A DNA stretch of 64,000 nt. Origin: Mycolicibacterium helvum. Lineage in GTDB: Bacteria; Actinomycetota; Actinomycetes; Mycobacteriales; Mycobacteriaceae. The number at the start of each line of letters is the position of its first letter. The stretch's first letter is position 1. This document shows, in pieces, positions 30,468 to 39,416 of the stretch. The stretch lies in NCBI RefSeq assembly GCF_010731895.1, contig NZ_AP022596.1, positions 1,674,001-1,738,000 on the forward strand, in the 5' to 3' direction. Below the pieces are notes generated by a model, which saw nothing but the letters and a program-made list of their open reading frames with translations, had not been told where the DNA came from and did no database searches. A program made the position numbers and the translations under genes.

Positions 30468-31519
30468 CGCGAATCCGACTGTGGGCGTTGCCGTTTGCCG
30501 TCTTCGGTCTCGTCATCGCGCTGTATTCAGGCGGTACTGTGCCGTCGTGGGGAAAGAGTCAGCCGAGCAAGATCGGCATGATGGTGCGGCTTCTCGACGC
30601 CGACCCCGCCGCCGTCAGCCGGGTGTTCGACCTGATGGTGAAGATGCACGTGAGCTGGGTCAGGGCGGACTTCTTCTGGCCGCTGATCGAACCCGAACGC
30701 GGTGAGTTCAACTGGACCTACTCCGACGAAATCGTCAAACAAGCATCGGCGCGAGGAATGAACGTCGTCGCCATCCTCAGCCACACCCCGGAGTGGGCGC
30801 GCGGCGCCGGAACGACAAGCGACCACCCGCCGGATCTCATGTCTGACTTCGCTAACTTCGCCCGTGTCACGGCTGCGCGCTACGCGCCGATGGGCGTGCA
30901 CACCTGGGAAGTCTGGAATGAGCCGAACAGTGACTTCTTCTGGGCACCCGCACCCGACGCGAATCAGTACGGAAAGCTCTTCCGGGCGACCGCCGCGGCA
31001 ATACGGGGGGTTGACCCGAAGGCCACACTGCTCACGGGCGGGCTCACGACCGGCGACGACGAAGCAGACGGCTCAACAATCTCCCAGATGACATTCGTTA
31101 ATCAGTTGTACGCCAACGGAACCGCTCAGCTAGCGGACGCGATCGCCGTGCATCCGTATACCTTCCCGTCGTTGCCATCGGACACCGATGCAGAGGTGAC
31201 CGGAGGGATCAATGAACTACCAGCGCTGCACCGGCTGATGGAACAACACGGGGACGGCGCCAAGAAGGTGTGGATCACCGAGTTCGGTGCACCTACCGGA
31301 ACGGCTACCGCCGCGGTCTCTGACAACGACCAGGCCAACACGATCTTGCACGCCCGCGATCTGGTCGATCAGTGGCCATGGGCGGGGCCGCTCATCTACT
31401 ACGAGCTGCGCGACGGTGGCACCAATCCCGCGGACGAAGGAGAGAACTTCGGAATGGTGCGCAGGGATTTCAGCCTGAAGCCAGCCGGTCAGGCCCTCAT
31501 TGAGCGCGGTCCGTCGTAG
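30464..31519 (+). CDS. Secreted clan GH-A glycoside hydrolase
   Basis: A 351-residue (beta/alpha)8 glycosidase with an uncleaved-looking N-terminal signal anchor (about 5-24). The two catalytic glutamates of clan GH-A are visible: acid/base in EVWNEPN (Glu153) and nucleophile in VWITEFGAP (Glu273). Family-level placement (GH5, GH39 or an unassigned relative) is not certain. Polysaccharide loci such as Pseudomonas psl carry a GH39 endoglycosidase (PslG) that trims the polymer made by the locus; the overlap with a glycosyltransferase gene and the Wzy/Wzz genes next door support such a role. Confidence 0.8.
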   Translation: MTRIRLWALPFAVFGLVIALYSGGTVPSWGKSQPSKIGMMVRLLDADPAAVSRVFDLMVKMHVSWVRADFFWPLIEPERGEFNWTYSDEIVKQASARGMNVVAILSHTPEWARGAGTTSDHPPDLMSDFANFARVTAARYAPMGVHTWEVWNEPNSDFFWAPAPDANQYGKLFRATAAAIRGVDPKATLLTGGLTTGDDEADGSTISQMTFVNQLYANGTAQLADAIAVHPYTFPSLPSDTDAEVTGGINELPALHRLMEQHGDGAKKVWITEFGAPTGTATAAVSDNDQANTILHARDLVDQWPWAGPLIYYELRDGGTNPADEGENFGMVRRDFSLKPAGQALIERGPS

Positions 31520-31528
31520 TCGCTGGAT

Positions 31529-32161
31529 TCAGCCGTGGGTGTCCTGATCGACAAGCCCAGCCCGGTGCCGCCCGCTGCGGCGATCTGACAACACTTGCAG
31601 GCCCACGGCACCAAACGCCCCGACGAGAAGGCCACCGGACGCGGCGACGGCGGCATTCAACGCAACTCTCCGGTTGGCCGGCACCGAAGGTGTTGTTGCT
31701 GGCGTCACTGGGGTGACGACCACATTGCCGTTCTCGATTCGGGTGATGTTGGATCCGAGTTCTTGCAAGACCGCATCCGCGACATGGGCTGCCTGAGACG
31801 GATCGCTGGACGTCACACTGATCCGCAGTATTGCCTGGTTGGGCACCGGTTCAGATGCGATTCCAACACTGGCGGTGTCGCGCACTCCGAGGCGGGTGTA
31901 GACCGGAAGCAACACTGGGGTGGTGGTGCCCAACTGGGCGTAACTGGTCATCCGTTCGGCGATGTATTGCGCACCATTGCCCAATGCCCACGACGGTCTG
32001 GTCTGGGGACTGCTGACGGAAACCACGCCCTCGGCCGTGGCGACGTATACCGGAGGGCGCAGCATGGTCAGGATTCCCACGACCGTCGCTGCGGCCACCG
32101 CCAGGCCAGCAACGATCAGCCATCTGCTTGCGATCGCCTTCAATACGGCCGCGGTATCCAT
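31529..32161 (-). CDS. Wzz/YveK-like chain-length regulator (first copy)
   Basis: A 210-residue protein with two membrane helices (about 16-35 and 163-187) enclosing an extracytoplasmic domain of Wzz type: PPVYVATAEGVVSVSS after the first helix and DPSQAAHVADAVLQELGSNI before the second. In Wzx/Wzy pathways such proteins set polymer length. It has no cytosolic tyrosine-kinase domain and no kinase gene is near. It is the last gene of a minus-strand run and converges with the glycosidase gene with a 9-nt gap. A second, diverged copy lies at 36878-37579. Confidence 0.7.
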   Translation of the reverse strand: MDTAAVLKAIASRWLIVAGLAVAAATVVGILTMLRPPVYVATAEGVVSVSSPQTRPSWALGNGAQYIAERMTSYAQLGTTTPVLLPVYTRLGVRDTASVGIASEPVPNQAILRISVTSSDPSQAAHVADAVLQELGSNITRIENGNVVVTPVTPATTPSVPANRRVALNAAVAASGGLLVGAFGAVGLQVLSDRRSGRHRAGLVDQDTHG

Positions 32162-32163
32162 CC

Positions 32164-32976
32164 CTACCCGCCAATCTCATTGGATGGGTTTGCGGTGGCA
32201 TCCTTGCGCCCCAGCATGCCGCGTAGCGAGAGGCCGGCGAGCTGGATAAGCGCATAGGTGACCGCGAGAACATTATCTAGCACCCGGGATCGGGTGACCC
32301 TTACGCCACTCCGTCGACGGATCTGGTATTCGTCCCAATGGATCGCCCGCCACGACCGCGTCGCGCTGATACCGGTGTAATCGAAATTGCACACGAAATC
32401 CGCGAGTACAAGGGGCGGCGAGCAGTCGCCGGCTCGCACCATGAACAGCAGATCGGCCGCGACGGGCATCGTCTCGTCGTATCCGCCCAGGCGCCAAAAG
32501 AAGTCCCGCTTGAACGCAGCGGCCTGGTGCGGCAGAGAACGCCCCAGGATCGCGACGTTGAACATACTGAACGGAACCAACGCGAGCACGCTGTGAAGAC
32601 TCTTGTCCGCCCCCACCACTCGGGCCAGACCGTAAAGCCAATCCGGGTGCCCCGCATCCGCTATCGCGGCGGCGACCCGCTTCAGGACGTCCTCATCGCC
32701 GAACACGTCACCGGAATGCATGAACCACAGGTATTCACCCCGCGCCATCTGCGCGCCCTTGTTCATCCCGTGATAGCGACCCCGGTCGCGTTCGCTCACC
32801 CACGCGCCATCGAAATTGGCCGCCAACCACTCCGCAGAGCCGTCAGTTGAGCCGGCGTCGATGACAATGTGCTCGAAGTCGCGAAATGTCTGCGATTTGA
32901 CCGACTCCACCGTTTCAAGGAGTCCGTTCTTGTTCTGGTACGCGATCGTCACGATGGAAAAGAGCGGCGTGCTCAC
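32164..32976 (-). CDS. GT2-family glycosyltransferase (WcaA type)
   Basis: A 270-residue GT-A fold inverting glycosyltransferase. It opens with FSIVTIAYQNKNGL, has the nucleotide-sugar segment IVIDAGSTDGS, the SERDRGRYHGMNKGAQMARG segment typical of the colanic-acid WcaA/WcaE group, and LPHQAAAFKR. It is soluble or peripheral and lacks the membrane helices and QxxRW motif of polymer synthases. It lies 2 nt upstream of the Wzz-like gene, so the two share a transcript. Confidence 0.85.
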   Translation of the reverse strand: MSTPLFSIVTIAYQNKNGLLETVESVKSQTFRDFEHIVIDAGSTDGSAEWLAANFDGAWVSERDRGRYHGMNKGAQMARGEYLWFMHSGDVFGDEDVLKRVAAAIADAGHPDWLYGLARVVGADKSLHSVLALVPFSMFNVAILGRSLPHQAAAFKRDFFWRLGGYDETMPVAADLLFMVRAGDCSPPLVLADFVCNFDYTGISATRSWRAIHWDEYQIRRRSGVRVTRSRVLDNVLAVTYALIQLAGLSLRGMLGRKDATANPSNEIGG

Positions 32977-32997
32977 CGAGCGTCCTCCAAAGTCTGG

Positions 32998-34074
32998 TCA
33001 GCCACGTCCGGTGGCAGAGGGTGGGGCTTCGACATCGGCGACCGCCTCCGTTCCGAAGATCGTATGCGCCGCGCGCGCCCAGCTGAAGCGGTCGGCATTA
33101 GCACGAGCTTTCGCGCTGAGCTGTTCACGCAGCGTGGGCTCTGCGATAACGCGGTTGACCAATTCGACGCACTTGTCCATATCGTCGGGATCGAATCCCA
33201 GGCCGCCTTCGCCGGCCGCGTCCGTCATCGCGGAGCCAGTGGCAAATACCGTAGGGCAGCCCAACCTGCCTGCCTCGATGATCGGGATGCAAAAGCCTTC
33301 ATATCGCGACGGTGCCACCAGCACCGCCGCATGGGCGTAGAGCTGCTCGAGCTGCCGGTCGTCGACACGGCCCAGCAGACGGACGTTGTCGCGCCGCTCC
33401 AACTCCACGTTCTTGAGAACATGCTGGGCGCTGCCCACCACGGCAAGCGGCACTCCAGCGTCACCGAGCGCAGCCACGGCAGCGGCGACATTCTTGTGCG
33501 GCGCCAGGTTTCCGACAATCAGTGCGTACGAGCCCTTTTCGAACGGCAGTGGCTCAGCCGGTTCGCTGGGCGCGTGCGCGTCGATATGGTCGGCCCCGCA
33601 CGGCGCTACCTCGAAGCGGGCCTCTGGAACACCGAGTACGCAAGCAAGCTCACTGCGGCTGAACGGCGACACGGTCACCACGCGCTTGGCTGTTCGCGAC
33701 AGCACTGCGTACATCAGCCGATACCAGATGACGAAAGCCGGACGGAAGTTGCCGGGGAACCGGAACGGCGTCGCGTCATGCATGACCAGCGTTTGATTTC
33801 GCTTCACCACCGGCGCAGGCCCACACAGCGAATACAGCTGCTTTCCACGCGTAAGCCAGGGCAGCACAACCTGTTCGAAAAACACCCCTCGAAATCGCGA
33901 GCGGACAATGACGAAGTTGGAAGCCCAGGGGGGTTCGATCGCATCTTTGGGCAGGACAAGAGTGATCTGTCGCGCCGCTGGGGTCGAACTGACGCTTCGC
34001 ATCACCTGCGTCGCGTAGCGCTGTGTCCCCGAAGGCGACTGTGCCAGCCACTTACCGTTGACGAAGATGGTCAC
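32998..34074 (-). CDS. GT4-family glycosyltransferase
   Basis: A 358-residue GT-B glycosyltransferase similar to mannosyltransferases of the MtfB/WbaZ group: FVNGKWLAQSPSGTQRYATQ at the N-terminus, YALIVGNLAPHKNVAAAV, and EGFCIPIIEAGRLGCPTVFA with the EX7E-like pair. GTG 34074 is chosen because a strong GGAGGTG ribosome binding site lies 5-6 nt upstream; the frame itself is open to 34281 inside the polymerase gene. The gap to the upstream polymerase is 37 nt. Confidence 0.85.
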   Translation of the reverse strand: MTIFVNGKWLAQSPSGTQRYATQVMRSVSSTPAARQITLVLPKDAIEPPWASNFVIVRSRFRGVFFEQVVLPWLTRGKQLYSLCGPAPVVKRNQTLVMHDATPFRFPGNFRPAFVIWYRLMYAVLSRTAKRVVTVSPFSRSELACVLGVPEARFEVAPCGADHIDAHAPSEPAEPLPFEKGSYALIVGNLAPHKNVAAAVAALGDAGVPLAVVGSAQHVLKNVELERRDNVRLLGRVDDRQLEQLYAHAAVLVAPSRYEGFCIPIIEAGRLGCPTVFATGSAMTDAAGEGGLGFDPDDMDKCVELVNRVIAEPTLREQLSAKARANADRFSWARAAHTIFGTEAVADVEAPPSATGRG

Positions 34075-34111
34075 CGGAGCACCTCCGTCCGTCGTTGCGT
34101 CGCACAGCCAC

Positions 34112-35494
34112 TCACGCACCACTGTCCAGCTCGACGGCGCCGTCGACTCGTTGACCTGTCGCGGGCCCGGGCTTGTCCGTGGTGGGTCTCCTCGTCCGCT
34201 GGACCAGCGGATAACACAGAAGGGTCGCTGGCACAGTCCAGACACTCCAGTCGGTGGTGTCGAGGAGCCAAGGCCGCTCACTCACCGACAGCACGAAGAC
34301 CGGCAGCAGGACACAGCCGACCACGAGGCTGTAGGCACCGCGCGCATTCCACATCAGTAGCCCTATCGCTGCGACGAACAATAGGAATCCGATGACCCCA
34401 GCTGAGAACAAAACCTCCAGCCACTGGTTATGCACCGAGTACGCCTGTATCGCAATGAGTCCCGAGTCCCGCAGGTGCTCCATGCCGAAGGTGCCCGTCC
34501 CGTACCAGAAGGTGCCGGGATCCGTCAGCGCTTGGCGCCCCAGTATCCACAGATAGCCGCGGCCGGTGAAGGCGCTCGGATCCTTTGCGGTGAACGGCAC
34601 GATCAATCCGACGAGGAAGGTCGCCGCCAATCCGAAGTACAGCCATCGCGTGCGGATCGGCGCGGCGGTGGGCCGTCTGAAATCCGGACGCAGCAGCATA
34701 AGCGCAAAGAACGTGACGAGACCCGCGATCGCGCCTGAACGACTGCCGGTCATCAGGATCATTGCGAGCAGGTAGGCGCACAGGGACACACCTTCCCATG
34801 ACCGAAACGCGAGGTATACGAAAGGCATCCCGAGAGCGAGGAGCATCGCGAACGAATTCTCGTTGCCATGAATGCCGCCGTAGACGAAGCCGAGGATGCC
34901 GCATTTGTCCGAGGTACAGGGGACAGCGCCGAAACCACTGTTGCCGACAAACGGGAGAAAGGAGAAGCCACTGGCGAGCGCAACGAAGACGCAGAACGCC
35001 CCGGTGCCGATATGTATGCCGAGCCCGCGCGGAGCCACCGTGCAGGCAATTAGCACGACCAGATACACCATCTGTAGCGGCTGAATTGGGTTGTCGCCGT
35101 GGAGAATCGCCGACAAGAACGACACGAGCGCCACGACGACGAGCAACGCCGCCGGGACATCAACCGGCACGCCACCACGCTTGGACCGTACGTAGAAGAC
35201 GGCTGCGGCGAGCAGCCCAAGTAGCAGGCACAGTCCGCGCCAAACCTGGTGCCACGCCCCTGGCCACGCCCAAGGAGCCGCATCGATGTTGACACTTTCC
35301 GCCTTGTTCCACACGCCGAGGTAGGTGACCACCACATCGACGGAAATCTGGGTGCACGCGGCGATCACGGCGGCCAACGTCGCGGTTCTCGACCACTCGT
35401 GTCGCCGGACCACCTTGCGCATCGCATTGAAGAACACGACCAGCGCGACAACGGATACCGCAACGATCATGTTGGAAGTTGCCGCGTCAACCAT
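34112..35494 (-). CDS. Wzy/O-antigen ligase-like polymerase
   Basis: A 460-residue protein with about ten to twelve membrane helices. It carries a large loop followed by the PF04932 (Wzy_C) hallmark SVHNQWLEVLFSAGVIGFLLF-type segment near 370, preceded by LMTGSRSGAIAGLVTF. Such proteins join lipid-linked repeat units into polymer, or ligate polymer to a lipid acceptor; without a lipopolysaccharide core in mycobacteria, polymerisation is the likelier role. Its start overlaps the flippase stop by 8 nt, the expected Wzx-Wzy pairing. Confidence 0.82.
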   Translation of the reverse strand: MVDAATSNMIVAVSVVALVVFFNAMRKVVRRHEWSRTATLAAVIAACTQISVDVVVTYLGVWNKAESVNIDAAPWAWPGAWHQVWRGLCLLLGLLAAAVFYVRSKRGGVPVDVPAALLVVVALVSFLSAILHGDNPIQPLQMVYLVVLIACTVAPRGLGIHIGTGAFCVFVALASGFSFLPFVGNSGFGAVPCTSDKCGILGFVYGGIHGNENSFAMLLALGMPFVYLAFRSWEGVSLCAYLLAMILMTGSRSGAIAGLVTFFALMLLRPDFRRPTAAPIRTRWLYFGLAATFLVGLIVPFTAKDPSAFTGRGYLWILGRQALTDPGTFWYGTGTFGMEHLRDSGLIAIQAYSVHNQWLEVLFSAGVIGFLLFVAAIGLLMWNARGAYSLVVGCVLLPVFVLSVSERPWLLDTTDWSVWTVPATLLCYPLVQRTRRPTTDKPGPATGQRVDGAVELDSGA

Positions 35495-36881
35495 CGGCCA
35501 ACTCCTCGCTCGCGGTCTTGGCGGTCAGGCGATTCGCGAATATCAGCCCCGGTATCAACTGGCATACCGCGACGGTCAACGCCGAAGCGAACACCGGACC
35601 GCTCGCTCCCAGTATCGGGGCGAGAAACCAGGACAGCGGGAGGTTTGTCAAGACCAGCGCGACAACGCATACAGCCTGAAAGCGGAGGCCTTCAGGCGAA
35701 ATCAGCATGATGCCCTGCGCGCATTGCAGCGATTGCACAACGAGCAGAAGGGCGAACGCAACCAACAACGATGTCGGTGGCGTTGCCGCTCCGGTGCTCA
35801 TCCATCCGATGACGTAGGGAGATAGCAGGAAAAACCCGATGGCAGCGATAGCCCCCGCTGCACCGAGGAGGGTCAGGCTGGTCAACCAGGTCCTGCGGCG
35901 GGTGGACGTTGCTTGCTTCTGGACGGCGAAGTGGGGCCACAATGCGAGCGCCGCCACCACAACCACCGACTCTATTGGCAGGTACAACTGTGCGGCGTAG
36001 GAGTAGTTCGACAGGCTGGTCAGATCGACGCGGTGGGACAGCACAATGCGGTCTGAGTACAGCGCAACGGGCAGGCCCAGCTGCACGACCACCCACGGCG
36101 CCGCGGTGGCGAATATCGGCAGACCGGGAAAACGACGAGGCTGAAATAGCTGCGGCAGAAGTCCTTTGACAAGTCCTGCGTCGCTTCGTCGCACCGCGAG
36201 GGCGCCGGCCACAAAACTTGCCAGTCCGCCGATCGGGATGGCCAGAGCGTAGGCGAGCGTCGGCGCGTGCGATAGGTAAAGCCCCACCGTTACGCCAAGC
36301 GCAACCGGAGCCGATACCGCGGCCAGCAGGGTGGCCTGGTGCATCCGTCCACTGCCCCGCAAGATGTTGGCGCCCAAGGAGAACGGCAGCCCGATAGCGA
36401 ACGTGATGAGCGTGAGGGCGGCAGCTACGTCGACACCTACGCCGAACTGAACCGAATGAACGCCAAGCAGGGTCGGCCATGCATTCAGCAGAGCCAGGAC
36501 GAGTGCGGCCATCCCCAACACCGTTGCCGAACCCAACGTTGTACGAATCGCGGTCAACGCTGTGCGCCGGAACTGCTCTGGCCCTGCCTCGTCCACTTGA
36601 GCACGCGCCGTGGCGACCGCCGGCCCCGCACCCAAGTCGGCAGCCTGAGCCAGTGGCAGGCTGAGCGTGGCGACCAGCATCACCACACCGAACTCTTCGA
36701 CACCGACCGCCGAGGTGACCATTCGTGCGACCAACAGCTGCGAGAGCCCGGTGATCGGCAGCACGATCAGTCGCGCTCCACCCGACACCAACAGCAGCCG
36801 ACCAATCGAGCGCAGCCCGCCGGAGGTGCCGCTCCGATCTGGATCATTGACCGGCTGCGTGGCTCCGGCGTCCGCTGTCAC
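35487..36881 (-). CDS. Wzx-like polysaccharide flippase
   Basis: A 464-residue protein with about twelve to fourteen membrane helices of the MOP/polysaccharide-transporter superfamily: LLLVSGGARLIVLPITGLSQLLVARM-like start, EEFGVVMLVATLSLPLAQAADLG and LSNYSYAAQLYLPIESVV. It should move undecaprenyl- or decaprenyl-linked repeat units across the plasma membrane. GTG 36881 forms a GTGA overlap with the upstream Wzz-like gene; the frame is open further, but inside that gene. Coupled also to the polymerase downstream. Confidence 0.85.
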   Translation of the reverse strand: MTADAGATQPVNDPDRSGTSGGLRSIGRLLLVSGGARLIVLPITGLSQLLVARMVTSAVGVEEFGVVMLVATLSLPLAQAADLGAGPAVATARAQVDEAGPEQFRRTALTAIRTTLGSATVLGMAALVLALLNAWPTLLGVHSVQFGVGVDVAAALTLITFAIGLPFSLGANILRGSGRMHQATLLAAVSAPVALGVTVGLYLSHAPTLAYALAIPIGGLASFVAGALAVRRSDAGLVKGLLPQLFQPRRFPGLPIFATAAPWVVVQLGLPVALYSDRIVLSHRVDLTSLSNYSYAAQLYLPIESVVVVAALALWPHFAVQKQATSTRRRTWLTSLTLLGAAGAIAAIGFFLLSPYVIGWMSTGAATPPTSLLVAFALLLVVQSLQCAQGIMLISPEGLRFQAVCVVALVLTNLPLSWFLAPILGASGPVFASALTVAVCQLIPGLIFANRLTAKTASEELADG

Positions 36882-37579
36882 TGCGCGTACGAATTCGTAT
36901 CCGCGTCGCCGACGACAAGTTTCTCCGGTCGCGGCGACCGACGTCGAGATTGGACCAAGTAGTAGACGCACACTGCGGCGCCGACGACCGTTCCGATGAG
37001 CAATCCGCCTACAGCCGCATGCCAACGTGGAGCAGGAGGGCTCACGATTGCCGGCTGAACGGGAAGGATCTGTATCGGGGATGCCGGCTGCGGCGGAGCG
37101 CCGCCTAGCTCGATGAAGCTGGCGCCACCTCGCTCGACTGAGACGACCGTACGCCCGAGGTTGTCCAACACCGAATTCGCGATCTGGGCAGCGGCTCGGG
37201 GTTCAGCATCATCGACCGCTATCTGCACGATCACCCTGTCCGGAATGACGGTGGCGTGAACGTGCTCGCGCAGCTGATCAACTGTGCCTTGGTGGGTGTC
37301 GGCAACCACCGCCCGCAGCACCTCGGTCGAGGTGGCCAGGGCAGCGTAGGTCGCTATTCGCTGCTGCACATACACGCCGCTGGCATACGGATTCGGGTCG
37401 ACGGGATTACCGGGAAGAGGCGGGGTGAACGCGACGAACCCATACGCTTTCGCTGTATAGACGGGCGTTTTCCAAACCCCCCACAGGATTCCGGCGGCCA
37501 AGCCCAGCACCCCGCACAGTGGGATGACCATCCACCACCAGCGCAAGCGCTGGCCGTCAACGGCTTCGGGATGCCCCAT
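36878..37579 (-). CDS. Wzz/YveK-like chain-length regulator (second copy)
   Basis: A 233-residue protein with two helices (about 14-34 and 188-211) around a Wzz-type extracytoplasmic domain: KTPVYTAKAYGFVAF, YVQQRIATYAALATSTEVL, and DAEPRAAAQIANSVLDNLG. A proline-rich stretch (PPQPASPIQILPVQPAIVSP) precedes the second helix, as in other actinobacterial Wzz proteins. It has a basic cytosolic tail but no kinase domain. First gene of the six-gene minus-strand operon down to 31529; GGGTATGGGAG just before the ATG gives a ribosome binding site. Confidence 0.72.
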   Translation of the reverse strand: MGHPEAVDGQRLRWWWMVIPLCGVLGLAAGILWGVWKTPVYTAKAYGFVAFTPPLPGNPVDPNPYASGVYVQQRIATYAALATSTEVLRAVVADTHQGTVDQLREHVHATVIPDRVIVQIAVDDAEPRAAAQIANSVLDNLGRTVVSVERGGASFIELGGAPPQPASPIQILPVQPAIVSPPAPRWHAAVGGLLIGTVVGAAVCVYYLVQSRRRSPRPEKLVVGDADTNSYAQ

Positions 37580-38053
37580 CTCCCATACCCTTCACATCTT
37601 CGAACGGCGCGCGCCGCCCGTACGGTTCCTGGAAATACAAGATTTCCTCGAGGCCTGGCACCGCGCGCCCGACGGGTTACCCCCATCGTTGCTGTCAGTG
37701 TAATTCACTGGTCATTGCAGATAGCGCATCACGAAACTCGAGCCGCCCCTATCCCCGACCCCGCCAGGCGCCGAACGACGCTGGTGAATGTTGTCATTTC
37801 ACGAAACGACAGGCGGCTCAACCCGTCTCTCTGATCGCGTCATCCGCCGAATTAAGAGGATGGCTTGGCAGGTGTCCGCTTTGCTTGCCACGTTGATTTG
37901 GGCGCTGTAATGTCGCACCGATCCGCGGGTGCCGGTATGGGGCGCGGCGCGCCTACCGACGATGACTTGGTGACGGTGAAACTACGTATCATCAGACCGA
38001 GCGGGACCGGCGTGAAGAGGCGACCATTCACAGCGTGACGGCGGGACCCGCTC
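37580..38053. promoter_or_regulatory. Divergent intergenic region with a 17-nt palindrome
   Basis: 474 bases between the Wzz-to-Wzz minus operon and the plus-strand GT-C gene, so at least two promoters should lie here. It contains GGAAAT-ACAAG-ATTTCC at 37631-37647, a perfect 6-nt inverted repeat with a 5-nt centre, about 50 nt before the wzz-like ATG, and a CGGCGCGCGCCG palindrome just inside it. No gene is supported; the short minus-strand open frame at 37852-38175 does not resemble a protein. Confidence 0.5.
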
Positions 38054-39412
38054 ATGGGCACTGAAACCCTCGGAAAGCGCCATATTTTCACCCCCACCAA
38101 GCCCGTGCTGCTATCGGTAGCAGTCATAACAGCGCTGGTAGCCCGCACCGCCGCTGTGTTGGTCATGGGCGACATTTCGCCAGGGGCAAATCTGTGGGAA
38201 TACGGCGATCAGGCCGCCTGCGCGCTACAACACGGCGGAGATCTCTGTCTTTTCTACCCACAGTCAGGTTCTGATCATTCGCCCAGTGCAGCCAGCTACC
38301 CGTCGGCTTACATGCCACCACTGCTGAGTTACCTCTGGCTCGGCTTATTCGAACTCTTCGGAAATGGAGCCGTCGCTCGAGCGTGTTGGCTGGCCATCAA
38401 CATCGCGGTGGCTCTTGGCTGTGTCGCATTGGTTTTCCGCCTCAGTCTCAAGCTCTGGCCCTCGAAATGGGCGGCATTCGCAGCGGCCATGATTCTCGCG
38501 CTTTACCCCACGTTCATCGTGGTGAGCGCCGTCTACCACCAAACGAACTGGGCGGTGTTGTTGCTCCTGATCGTCACGGCGATCGCCGTTGAGCTGCCAA
38601 CTACGCAGCGCCCGTGGCTTTACGGGACATTGGGTGGAATCGCTTGTGGCCTAGCCGCTCTCAATCGTTCCGAAATGCTGGTTATCGGCCCCCTATTGAT
38701 CGCCTTGGGGGCGCTGTGGAGACGAAACCTCGCCGCCGTTCTGAAAGTCGGGTTGGCAGGCGGCCTGACGACGATCCTGATATTGGCGCCGTGGACGGTA
38801 CGCAATTATCAGCATTTCGGGGAGTTCATCCCCACTGCACAAAGTTCCGGATACAACCTTTGGAAGGGGTACAACACCTTCACCAACGGCTCCGGAAACC
38901 TCTCCGAGGACGTCAACGACGCCGAGGGCCAGCGTCTCCTCGTTATCAGCCGGTCCGCACCCCACGATGACCGATACGAGACGCACGTTCAGGACATCTA
39001 CGAAGAAGCGTTCAAGACCGATCTCACCAACGCACCCGCAACACGCCTGCTACAGCTGACCGCCAATAAGGTGCTCCTGCTTTGGGGGTTCGACTGGACA
39101 GACCGCGAAATCACACTTCGACCCGCTTACCTGTTGCCGTGGCTCGTCGTGAACAGTCTGGCTGTGTTCGGGTTTGTCATGGCTGTGAGACGGCGCCGCT
39201 CAGTGCACAAAGCAGCAGCGAGCATCTACGCGGCAGCGTTCGGACTGCTGACCGTCGCGTACGCGCTTACTGCCGTGCATGCGCGGTACCGCATGCATAT
39301 CGAGCCATTCCTCTTCATCTTGGCGGGGATAGGAGTCGAAGGGCTCTGGATCTGGCTTATGGCAAAAAAGCGCGGCCGCTTCGGCGATGGTTCGGGGCAG
39401 GTCGCCGACTGA
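38054..39412 (+). CDS. GT-C-type membrane glycosyltransferase (ArnT/PMT-like)
   Basis: A 452-residue protein with about ten membrane helices. The first extracytoplasmic loop has an acidic NLWEYGDQAA segment where GT39/GT83 enzymes hold their catalytic acidic residues, followed by YPSAYMPPLLSYLWLG; later parts are LILAPWTVRNYQHFG (typical of the ArnT group) and VHARYRMHIEPFLFILAG. It likely transfers a sugar from a polyprenyl-phosphate donor on the outer side, for instance a side-chain decoration. It is alone on its strand and converges with the fcl gene with a 4-nt gap. GC is lower than in the flanks. Confidence 0.75.
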   Translation: MGTETLGKRHIFTPTKPVLLSVAVITALVARTAAVLVMGDISPGANLWEYGDQAACALQHGGDLCLFYPQSGSDHSPSAASYPSAYMPPLLSYLWLGLFELFGNGAVARACWLAINIAVALGCVALVFRLSLKLWPSKWAAFAAAMILALYPTFIVVSAVYHQTNWAVLLLLIVTAIAVELPTTQRPWLYGTLGGIACGLAALNRSEMLVIGPLLIALGALWRRNLAAVLKVGLAGGLTTILILAPWTVRNYQHFGEFIPTAQSSGYNLWKGYNTFTNGSGNLSEDVNDAEGQRLLVISRSAPHDDRYETHVQDIYEEAFKTDLTNAPATRLLQLTANKVLLLWGFDWTDREITLRPAYLLPWLVVNSLAVFGFVMAVRRRRSVHKAAASIYAAAFGLLTVAYALTAVHARYRMHIEPFLFILAGIGVEGLWIWLMAKKRGRFGDGSGQVAD

Positions 39413-39416
39413 GTGG

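Noticed and set aside
32164..32976. GT2 protein as the missing BcsA-type synthase for the BcsB-like protein
   Set aside because: At 270 residues it has no membrane helices, QxxRW or PilZ domain. It is a WcaA-type transferase.
32869..34395. 508-codon plus-strand open frame antisense to GT genes
   Set aside because: Composition is typical of an antisense shadow, and the minus-strand GT2 and GT4 have full motifs.
37852..38175. 107-codon minus-strand open frame in the divergent gap
   Set aside because: Overlaps the start of the GT-C gene, has no ribosome binding site and no resemblance to a known protein.
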